DNA from: an uncultured Blautia sp.
GTDB taxonomy: Bacteria > Bacillota > Clostridia > Lachnospirales > Lachnospiraceae
Length of the DNA stretch: 27,113 nt
Direction of reading: 5' to 3'
Assembly: GCA_934424575.1 (NCBI GenBank)
Contig: CAKRXU010000036.1
Span: forward strand, 1 to 27,113
Below are positions 6,205 to 12,220 of this stretch, one piece after another (the first letter of the stretch is position 1; every line of letters begins with the position of its first letter). A model generated the notes under the pieces. The model was not told where the DNA came from and made no database searches. It saw only the letters and a program-made list of their open reading frames with translations. The position numbers and the translations under genes were made by a program.

Positions 6205-7970
6205 AAGAGAAACTCCAGCTTATCATGAAACATCTCAGACAGGGAAGCCTCCAGAAAATGTGGAAACAGACCATATGGATCTACCAGTATGGCAGACGTT
6301 ACTGGAAATCTATGATCCTCTATACACTGCTGGGTGTTATGGGATCCTGTGTTTCACTTGCTTCCAGCCTGATCTCCAGGGATCTTGTCGATATCATCAC
6401 AGGCCATCAGACCGGACGGCTGCTGTCTACCTTTGCAGCAATGATCGGATTTGCGATTGCAAATCTTCTTGTCTCACAGGCATCCGGATATGCTTCGACC
6501 TTTATCAGTCTTAAGGTTGACTCCGAGATCAAGAACGATATTTTTGCAAAAATGCTCGTCACGGACTGGGAATCTCTGACGGAATATCACACCGGTGACC
6601 TTGTTACCCGCTGGAGTTCAGATGCTTCCAACATTTCCAGCGGTATTCTGAACTGGGTACCAAACCTGATCATCTATACCTTCCGGTTCATCAGTGCTCT
6701 TGCTGTTGTTCTGTATTACGATCCGACCTTTGCCCTGTTTGCACTTCTCGGTATCCCGTTCAGTGCCCTGATGTCGCGTCCGCTGCTACGCAGAATGCGG
6801 AACAACAACCAGAAAAGTGCTGCCATGAATGCAAAAATGTATGGTTTTAATCAGGAGGCTTTCTCCAATATCCAGACGATCAAGGCCTTTGATCTGATCC
6901 ATTTTTATACGGACCGGCTCAAAACACTTCAGAAGGACTATATCAGCATGCGTCTGGAATTCCAGCGAATGTCGATCCTGACCTCTGTCCTGATGTCGAT
7001 CGTTGGTTTTATCGTATCCTACAGCTGTTACGGATGGGGAATTTACCGTGTATGGAGCAATGCGATCAGTTACGGAACCATGACCATGTTTTTGTCTCTT
7101 TCCGGAACGCTGACAAGTTCCGTAAACTCCCTCACGAGCCTGATTCCTTCCGCGATTTCTCTCACAATCTCTGCCGGACGTCTGATGGATATCGTGGAAA
7201 TGCCGCAGGAAGATTACAGCCAGGATCATGCAGTAAAACTCTTTGAAAAGCAGCACAAAACCAGCGGTATCGGTCTCACAATGAAGGATCTGAGCTATAC
7301 CTATCACAGTGGAACGGAAGTTTTTGCCCATGCTTCGATGGAAGCTTATCCCCATGAGATCATCGCCCTGGTCGGACCTTCCGGTGAGGGAAAAACAACG
7401 ATGCTCCGGCTGATCCTGTCACTTCTTCGGGCGCAGAACGGAGAATTTCAGATTTGTGCCGGAAGTGATCATAATCAAAAATTGAATATGTCACCTTCGA
7501 CCAGAAAGCTTTTTTCCTATGTTCCACAGGGAAATACCATGTTTTCGGGAACCATCGCAGAAAATATGCGAAACGTAAAGCCGGATGCCACAGATGATGA
7601 GATCATAGAGGCTCTCAAGCTCTCCTGTGCATGGGATTTCGTGGAAAAACTTCCAGATGGTATTCAGAGCGTTGTCAAAGAACGCGGCGGTGGTTTTTCT
7701 GAGGGACAGGCACAGAGACTTTCTATTGCAAGAGCACTTCTCCGTAAGTCTCCGATCCTTCTCCTGGATGAGGCAACTTCGGCACTTGATGTTGCCACCG
7801 AAAGAAAGGTTCTCAAAAACATCATGCAGGATACCTATCCAAGGACCTGTATTGTGACAACCCATCGACCTACGGTATTAAATATCTGTACGAGAGTCTA
7901 TGCGATACGCGATAAGAGGTGTGAGGTACTGGACGAAGTGGAAATTGAGAAGATAGTGAAGGAATTTTAA
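6201..7970 (+). CDS. ABC exporter (fused membrane and ATPase domains, no C39 peptidase)
   Basis: The 589-residue protein has a six-helix type I exporter membrane domain over about residues 1-310 and an ATPase domain from about 335. The ATPase has Walker A GPSGEGKTT (392-400), Q-loop FSYVPQG, signature FSEGQAQRLSIARALL (FSEGQ in place of LSGGQ), Walker B ILLLDEATSALD and the switch His in TTHRPTV. It would work as a homodimer in the membrane. Unlike bacteriocin exporters it has no N-terminal C39 leader-peptidase domain; the first 30 residues are only a basic amphipathic stretch. Being co-translated with the PqqD-HprK kinase and near two leader-bearing small proteins and a separate peptidase gene, it most likely exports those proteins. 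The last codons are followed at once by a palindromic terminator. Confidence 0.93.
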   Translation: MKEKLQLIMKHLRQGSLQKMWKQTIWIYQYGRRYWKSMILYTLLGVMGSCVSLASSLISRDLVDIITGHQTGRLLSTFAAMIGFAIANLLVSQASGYASTFISLKVDSEIKNDIFAKMLVTDWESLTEYHTGDLVTRWSSDASNISSGILNWVPNLIIYTFRFISALAVVLYYDPTFALFALLGIPFSALMSRPLLRRMRNNNQKSAAMNAKMYGFNQEAFSNIQTIKAFDLIHFYTDRLKTLQKDYISMRLEFQRMSILTSVLMSIVGFIVSYSCYGWGIYRVWSNAISYGTMTMFLSLSGTLTSSVNSLTSLIPSAISLTISAGRLMDIVEMPQEDYSQDHAVKLFEKQHKTSGIGLTMKDLSYTYHSGTEVFAHASMEAYPHEIIALVGPSGEGKTTMLRLILSLLRAQNGEFQICAGSDHNQKLNMSPSTRKLFSYVPQGNTMFSGTIAENMRNVKPDATDDEIIEALKLSCAWDFVEKLPDGIQSVVKERGGGFSEGQAQRLSIARALLRKSPILLLDEATSALDVATERKVLKNIMQDTYPRTCIVTTHRPTVLNICTRVYAIRDKRCEVLDEVEIEKIVKEF

Positions 7971-8004
7971 AAAAGGCACAGAACCCGCGGGTTCTGTGCC
8001 TTTT
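7971..8004. terminator. Perfect 34-nt palindromic bidirectional terminator
   Basis: The two 17-nt halves, AAAAGGCACAGAACCCG and its exact complement ending GTGCCTTTT, give a stem with a CCGCGG centre and T-runs on both strands. It starts right after the exporter stop and ends 19 nt before the stop of the convergent small gene, so it serves both transcripts. Confidence 0.92.
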
Positions 8005-8022
8005 GGCATATCCTATATACAA

Positions 8023-8436
8023 TCAGCTTGTATATCCTGCATCTGTTACTGAAACCAAAGTTGCTTTCAAACTGGAAGCCTCTCCTGTAACCGGCTGAAC
8101 GACAACATTAAACATCCCCTGATCAGCACCGCTTGCATTCATGGAAGAATTCCTTACGAAGGTCAAAGTATCCGTTCCATTTCCGCTCTGATAAAATCCC
8201 TGTGCATTTCCATCTACAACATTAACAGGTGCATTCAGCTTCACAACTACAGTCTGTGCTGTGTTACTATGTTCTTTGGTCTCATGAGTATAATATACTG
8301 CAAAACGATATTTATTCCCCATTCCACCTTCATAACTCTCATCAGCAATTCTGCCTACAAGACATCCGCTTGCAGCGTACACTCCCTCTGCCATTCCTGC
8401 ATCGATTTCTACCACTGGTTTTTCATACTTGCTCAT
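8023..8436 (-). CDS. Leader-bearing small exported protein, paralog 2 (candidate substrate)
   Basis: A 137-residue protein. Its first 23 residues (core KPVVEIDAGMAEGVYAASG) match the leader of the neighbour at 8497 almost exactly. The rest is different: a Thr/Asn/Val-rich, probably beta-sandwich domain (YRFAVYYTHET, AQTVVVKLNAPVNVV, GTDTLTFVRNSS, GMFNVVVQPVTG, LKATLVSVTDAGYTS). There is no hydrophobic Sec signal. Cys24 follows the leader motif directly (ASGC), and the protein ends in Thr-Ser. I use ATG 8436, which has AAGGAA upstream and lines up with the paralog; a TTG six codons earlier is also in frame. It probably shares the promoter of the 8497 gene, 42 nt upstream. I recognise no named family. 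The fold reminds me loosely of carbohydrate-binding or cohesin-like modules, which is inference only. Confidence 0.75.
   Translation of the reverse strand: MSKYEKPVVEIDAGMAEGVYAASGCLVGRIADESYEGGMGNKYRFAVYYTHETKEHSNTAQTVVVKLNAPVNVVDGNAQGFYQSGNGTDTLTFVRNSSMNASGADQGMFNVVVQPVTGEASSLKATLVSVTDAGYTS
8365..8403 (-). repeat. Leader-coding direct repeat, copy 2
   Basis: This 39-nt segment differs at one base from 8809-8847. It encodes DAGMAEGVYAASG at the end of the leader in the second small gene. Sequence similarity stops at once on the core side and fades more gradually towards the start codon. Confidence 0.9.
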
Positions 8437-8496
8437 TCTTATGTTCCTTCCCAAGCTATCCTGCTCCTGCAGAACAGCTTATGAATTTAATTTCTG

Positions 8497-8883
8497 TTAT
8501 TTTACAGAATATGTAAATCCTGTCATCTTAAGATCATCGATACTTGTTCCATGGTTCAGGTGAATTCCGATTGTCAGCGGATTAGTTGCTGTACTTGCAA
8601 ATGTAAAGGTAGCAGTTTTTCCTGACCAGGATGTCTGTACGGATGCATCGTCTGTTTCAGCCTGATCTACAGTATCATTAAAAGTAACGTTCAGAGTAAT
8701 TGTTCCGTCAATACCAGACCAGTCTGCCATTGCAAGGCCTTTACCACCATTGGTGCCCCATCTGTCCCATACACCATAATAAGTAACATTCAATTTTCCC
8801 TGTGCAGCTCCGCTTGCAGCGTATACTCCCTCTGCCATTCCTGCATCTACAGTTACAACCGGCTTTTTGTATGTGTTCATCAT
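8497..8883 (-). CDS. Leader-bearing small exported protein, paralog 1 (candidate substrate)
   Basis: A 128-residue protein. The N-terminal 25 residues carry the shared leader (KKPVVTVDAGMAEGVYAASG). A core of about 100 residues follows, rich in Gly, Thr, Asn, Asp and Trp (LNVTYYGVWDRWG, LAMADWSGIDGTITLNVTF, VQTSWSGKTATFTFAS, PLTIGIHLNHGT, MTGFTYSVK). The alternating strands suggest a beta-sandwich, loosely like small carbohydrate-binding modules. The leader is polar and lacks a Sec hydrophobic core, so export must be by another route; the ABC transporter encoded at 6201-7970 is the obvious candidate. AGAGG precedes the first of two adjacent ATG codons, and either could be used. It is the first gene of a two-gene transcript from the promoter at 8944-8972. 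I do not recognise a named family. Confidence 0.78.
   Translation of the reverse strand: MMNTYKKPVVTVDAGMAEGVYAASGAAQGKLNVTYYGVWDRWGTNGGKGLAMADWSGIDGTITLNVTFNDTVDQAETDDASVQTSWSGKTATFTFASTATNPLTIGIHLNHGTSIDDLKMTGFTYSVK
8809..8847 (-). repeat. Leader-coding direct repeat, copy 1
   Basis: Copy 1 of the 39-nt leader repeat, 38 of 39 bases the same as 8365-8403. The only difference is a synonymous third-position change in the Val codon of GVYA. Confidence 0.9.
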
Positions 8884-8943
8884 CTTTATTTCCTCTCTTT
8901 CGTCGGTTCATGTTTCATTGTTTTTCAGTATTATTTTTCTTAT

Positions 8944-8972
8944 ATATTATCCAGAATTCCTTCAAAAGTCAA
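8944..8972 (-). promoter_or_regulatory. SigmaA promoter of the two leader-bearing genes
   Basis: On the minus strand, TTGACT (8967-8972) and TAATAT (8944-8949) have a 17-nt spacer. It points away from the promoter of the S26-like gene, and the leader before the start codon is about 50 nt. Confidence 0.65.
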
Positions 8973-9011
8973 CCCTCAAACCCTTTATTTAAGCCATTTT
9001 TCGCCATTTTC

Positions 9012-9040
9012 TTGTCTTTTTTTCTTTAGCATATTATAAT
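9012..9040 (+). promoter_or_regulatory. SigmaA promoter of the S24/S26-like peptidase
   Basis: TTGTCT (9012-9017) and a perfect TATAAT (9035-9040) have a 17-nt spacer. The leader has GAGG, a T-run and ATG, much like the kinase gene, so the two plus-strand transcripts may be controlled alike. Confidence 0.75.
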
Positions 9041-9083
9041 GTATTTGCTAATGTAAAATCACACTGGAAATGAGGATTTTTTT

Positions 9084-9536
9084 ATGAAAAAGAACACAGG
9101 AGATTTCAAAACAGATCTCGAACAGCTTCTCCAGGAAGGAAATATTATCCGCCTTAAACCACAGGGGTTCAGTATGTATCCCCTCTTCATTCCCGGAAGA
9201 GATGAGGCTCTGATCCAACAGGTTCCTGTCACCTCACTTAAGAGAAATGATGTGGCTCTCTACCGCCGCGATCAGGGAATTCTGGTTCTGCACCGTATCG
9301 TCCGTGTTACTGCCGATGGCTATTATATGACCGGAGATAATCAGTATGAGATTGAAGGGCCGCTTCGCCCGGACCAGTTCAGGGGCAAACTCATTGCTTT
9401 TGTACGCAATGGAAAAGAAATCTCTGTCGGAAATCCTGTATACCGCTTTCTCTCTGCACTCTGGCTTCTGATGCTGCCAGTACGTCCTTTTTGTTTCAGA
9501 CTGACTGCTTTTTTACGACGTACAAGGTCAAAGTAA
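9084..9536 (+). CDS. S24/S26-family signal-peptidase-like protein
   Basis: A 150-residue protein with the signal peptidase/LexA-type serine protease fold. GFSMYP supplies the nucleophile Ser30, followed by GRDEALIQQV and RNDVALYRR strands. LHRIVR (His70) stands where bacterial type I peptidases have the Lys, as in the SipW/ER-type branch, and GDNQYE gives Asp85. There is no N-terminal membrane anchor; instead a hydrophobic C-terminal stretch (about 120-145, FLSALWLLMLPVRPFCF) probably holds it to the membrane with the active site inside. I infer that it removes the shared leader of the two small proteins encoded divergently next to it; the VYA-A step in the motif fits the small-residue preference of this family. 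A role as a LexA-like regulator is unlikely because it has no DNA-binding domain. The 3' end overlaps the convergent PqqD-like gene by 9 nt. Confidence 0.82.
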   Translation: MKKNTGDFKTDLEQLLQEGNIIRLKPQGFSMYPLFIPGRDEALIQQVPVTSLKRNDVALYRRDQGILVLHRIVRVTADGYYMTGDNQYEIEGPLRPDQFRGKLIAFVRNGKEISVGNPVYRFLSALWLLMLPVRPFCFRLTAFLRRTRSK

Positions 9537-9791
9537 AAGGCCTTTTTCCCTCAGAGTTCTGACAACCGACACCACATCTTCATACACTACGGATTTTTCC
9601 ACCTCATATGCTTTGCTGACCAGTTCTGCAAGTTCTTCTGCTGAGTCAGCTTCTTCTGCATGAAGATACATAAATCCGGCTGTCTCACTCAGAGAGATTA
9701 CTTCGTTTACTTCCTCTGCTCTCTTTCCAAACGGAAGAACCACATATTCATCCTCCAGTTTCCTGATCCGATATCCTTCTGTTTTTTTCAT
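9528..9791 (-). CDS. Stand-alone PqqD-like peptide-binding protein
   Basis: An 87-residue protein with the winged-helix PqqD/RRE pattern: EGYRIRKLEDEYVVLPFG, LSETAGFMYLHAEE, SAEELAELVSKAYEVE, EDVVSVVRTLREKGLLL. It aligns with the N-terminal domain of the kinase fusion at 5038 through EGY-x2-RK, LPFG, L-x-ETA/S-x-F and the final GLL/GML. PqqD domains bind leader peptides and hand them to modifying enzymes; here no radical SAM enzyme is near. Having two PqqD-like domains in one island suggests either two steps on the same leader or two leader classes. It is on the minus strand between two plus-strand genes, and its end overlaps the S26-like gene by 9 nt, tail to tail. A GGGGGAG site lies just before the ATG. 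Confidence 0.85.
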   Translation of the reverse strand: MKKTEGYRIRKLEDEYVVLPFGKRAEEVNEVISLSETAGFMYLHAEEADSAEELAELVSKAYEVEKSVVYEDVVSVVRTLREKGLLL

Positions 9792-9840
9792 ATTCTCCCC
9801 CTTTATTTAGCAAATACTTCATGTTATACTCTATTATCAC

Positions 9841-9863
9841 AACTGTTCAGTATCCTCACAGTT
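9841..9863. promoter_or_regulatory. Inverted repeat in the divergent PqqD-NTase region
   Basis: AACTGT (9841-9846) and ACAGTT (9858-9863) are inverted around an 11-nt centre, in the divergent 134-nt region between the PqqD-like and nucleotidyltransferase genes. It could be an operator, but 6-bp arms are common by chance in AT-rich DNA. Confidence 0.25.
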
Positions 9864-9925
9864 ACGAGTCAAAATGCATTCCAGCTGAATAGTTACCTAT
9901 TATCATTTATTTTCAGGAGTTTTCC

Positions 9926-11119
9926 ATGCAGCCATCATATAAACATTATTTAAAGATCATCAGAAATACCTGTACCGGTCACGAAAGACCTGTCACCATT
10001 CCATCTGAAGAACTGGCCGACCTTGCACGACTTGCCGAAGATCACTGCACGGTTCCTTTTGTCCTGTCTTCTTTTCGAGGCACACCTTTTTATCCTTCCA
10101 TGCTCCAGCGGACACGCAGTATGATGCTGAATTATTATCAGATTGACCAGTTTACTCGCCATACAGTCTCTCTTCTCAGGGACAACGGAATCGACTGCAT
10201 CCTTCTTAAAGGAATCAGTCTTGCTTCCTGCTATCCTGTTCCCGAATATCGTAAGCTTGGCGATCTGGATCTCTATATCAGCCGGAAATCCGATGTTTCC
10301 AAAGCTCAAAAGCTTCTGGAAGCCAATGGATATATCGCAGAAAATGAACTCAGTGACCATCATCTGACTTACCACTATACGTTTCCCAAAACAGGACGCA
10401 GGTTCCTGCTTGAACTGCATTATCGCGTAGTTGGAATGTATCAGTATGAGCACGCAAACGAGATTGTAGATCAGGTGTATTCCTTTGAAAATCTTGTTCC
10501 GGTATCACAGACGATCAATGATTTTACCTACTCCGTTCTGCCGCCTTCGGAATATGTTTTTTATATGATCCATCATATGCTGAAGCATTATCTGTACAGT
10601 GGTTTCGGTATCCGTCTGCTGTGTGATTTTACCTTTTACCTCAGGAAGCATGCGGATGAAATTGATTTCCACAAGATACATAACTGGTGCCAGGCTTCCC
10701 GCATCAGCCATCTTTATGAGATTGTTCTGGAAACCTGCCGGATTTATTTTGGCCTCCCACAGCATATTGACTCCAGGGTTCACTATGATCCACAGGACTG
10801 TAAGGAATTTCTGATCCGTGTCCTTAAAGATGGAGATATGGGTACGGATGTTTCAAGTGAACTCGTCGGAAGCACTTCCTATCAGAAAGTCAATCTGATC
10901 ACTTACTTTAAAGAAGGACATGTGCAGATGAAGGTCCGCTTTCCGAAAGCCAGCCGCTGCCCGGTTCTCTGGCCGGTTTTGTGGTGTATTACTTTTTTAT
11001 GTTTCATTCGAAATACTTACAAAATACGAAATACCACTTTACGACAGACTCTCCATAATTTCAAAAAAAGCAATCAGAAAACCAAACTGATACGTATCTT
11101 TGATAACAGTGACTCCTGA
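9926..11119 (+). CDS. NTP_transf_5-like nucleotidyltransferase
   Basis: A 397-residue protein resembling the uncharacterised nucleotidyltransferase family PF14907. The signature is at about residues 90-125: DCILLKGISLASCYPVPEYRKLGDLDLYI, with the Asp pair of DLD as the likely metal ligands, then LELHYRV. The long C-terminal part is mostly helical (YVFYMIHHMLKHYLYSGFGIRLLCDFTFYL). Family members are often found beside PqqD and HprK-like genes in peptide or surface-polymer systems, but the acceptor is not known. Adding a nucleotide to an exported protein is one possibility. CAGGAG lies 5-6 nt before the ATG. The stop codon falls in the loop of the terminator hairpin, so the end of the coding sequence doubles as the transcription stop. 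Confidence 0.8.
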   Translation: MQPSYKHYLKIIRNTCTGHERPVTIPSEELADLARLAEDHCTVPFVLSSFRGTPFYPSMLQRTRSMMLNYYQIDQFTRHTVSLLRDNGIDCILLKGISLASCYPVPEYRKLGDLDLYISRKSDVSKAQKLLEANGYIAENELSDHHLTYHYTFPKTGRRFLLELHYRVVGMYQYEHANEIVDQVYSFENLVPVSQTINDFTYSVLPPSEYVFYMIHHMLKHYLYSGFGIRLLCDFTFYLRKHADEIDFHKIHNWCQASRISHLYEIVLETCRIYFGLPQHIDSRVHYDPQDCKEFLIRVLKDGDMGTDVSSELVGSTSYQKVNLITYFKEGHVQMKVRFPKASRCPVLWPVLWCITFLCFIRNTYKIRNTTLRQTLHNFKKSNQKTKLIRIFDNSDS

Positions 11120-11139
11120 TCCGGGAGTTACTGTTTTTT
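11105..11139 (+). terminator. Intrinsic terminator of the nucleotidyltransferase gene
   Basis: A 12-bp stem (AACAGTGACTCC with GGAGTTACTGTT, one G-U pair) is followed by a run of T residues to 11139. The gene's TGA stop lies in the loop. The convergent polysaccharide operon ends at 11138, directly in the T-run; read the other way the hairpin lacks a T-tract. Confidence 0.85.
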
Positions 11140-12220
11140 ATTCTCTCAGACCTGTATCTGATAATTTTTCATCTACTCTATGTTCGATCAATTGTTTTAT
11201 CCCAAATGACAATGCCAGATAACACTTCCATTTCATTCCCCTGGAAAATCCCTTTATTACAATCCTCCATATTTTCTGGTTCAACTGAGGAATGCGTTTT
11301 CTGTCACAGGCAAGTTTCGCAAAACAGTCTTTTCCGATAGAATCATTACCGTAAATCCTAAGTGTTTTCCAGATCATCCATATTGATTTCCGTCGCTTCT
11401 GATACTCCATCTTGGCGTCAAAAAAGGAGGCAAAAAAAACAGTATATTGTATCAGTCCCTCATACTGCTCAACATCTTTCCCCTCTTCTTCCATCCAGTT
11501 CTTGAAAGTCTGTGCGATTCCCAGCCAGCATCTACTGGATTCCGGATTGTATTTATAAGAGACAGAATCCTCATTTTTTCGATAAACATTTCCGACCTGC
11601 TCTATAAATGCATATTTTGCCCCACAGACATAACACTGCATATTAAACAGCTTATCCTCTGCATAAGGGTACTCAGAGAAAGTAATCCTGTTCTGATCCA
11701 GAAAAGATTTCCGATACAGTTTTCCCCAGACATATGATAATGTACCAACGGAAAAAAATCCCCGAAAACGAAACTCTTCTGAATCCCTCTCAAACCTCGA
11801 AAATTCACTGTGACTAGTGGCCGGAAGAAGTTTTTCGTTCCACAGACGTGCATAATTACTGACAACAATATCTGAATTAATTTTGTCAGCAATATTAATA
11901 TACCTCCGAAAAACCTCCCTGTCCGGAAGATAGTCATCTGCGTCCATGAATAAGATATACTCACCTTTGGATTTCTCTAATCCCCTGTTCCTTGCACAGC
12001 CTATACCACGGTCTTCTGCTATGATCAGATAAATATTATCGTATTCTCTGGAATATTTCTCTGCAATTTCCACGCTTCTGTCTTCAGATTCGCTGACCAC
12101 CAGAAACATTTCCCAGCTTATATAACTCTGTGCGATTATACTTTCAATCGCCTGCGCCAGATATTTTTCAGCATTATACACTGGTATAATTGCAGATATT
12201 TTTCCTTTGTTTACAGTCAT
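11138..12220 (-). CDS. Family 2 glycosyltransferase (last gene of the operon)
   Basis: A 360-residue GT-A enzyme. The nucleotide-sugar fold begins ISAIIPVYNAEKYLAQAIES, with GCARNRGLEKSKGEYILFMDADDYL holding the DxD metal site (MDADD). After the catalytic domain comes a helical region rich in basic residues, probably membrane-associated. It should add a sugar to a lipid-linked or growing glycan on the inner face of the membrane; the donor sugar cannot be read. The ATG overlaps the stop of the flippase gene by one base (TAATG), so translation is coupled. It is the last gene of the minus-strand operon and converges on the nucleotidyltransferase gene. Confidence 0.92.
   Translation of the reverse strand: MTVNKGKISAIIPVYNAEKYLAQAIESIIAQSYISWEMFLVVSESEDRSVEIAEKYSREYDNIYLIIAEDRGIGCARNRGLEKSKGEYILFMDADDYLPDREVFRRYINIADKINSDIVVSNYARLWNEKLLPATSHSEFSRFERDSEEFRFRGFFSVGTLSYVWGKLYRKSFLDQNRITFSEYPYAEDKLFNMQCYVCGAKYAFIEQVGNVYRKNEDSVSYKYNPESSRCWLGIAQTFKNWMEEEGKDVEQYEGLIQYTVFFASFFDAKMEYQKRRKSIWMIWKTLRIYGNDSIGKDCFAKLACDRKRIPQLNQKIWRIVIKGFSRGMKWKCYLALSFGIKQLIEHRVDEKLSDTGLRE

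Noticed and set aside
4911..9863. A common operator motif (ACTGTTCA) in the two divergent regions at 4911-4938 and 9841-9863
   Set aside because: Both have inverted repeats containing ACTGTTCA-like sequence, but arm spacing differs and the shared word is short, so chance is likely without more examples.
5038..11119. Lasso-peptide or sactipeptide cluster
   Set aside because: PqqD, HprK-like and nucleotidyltransferase genes occur in lasso clusters, but there is no asparagine-synthetase-like cyclase, transglutaminase-like protease or radical SAM enzyme, and the substrates are about 130 residues long.
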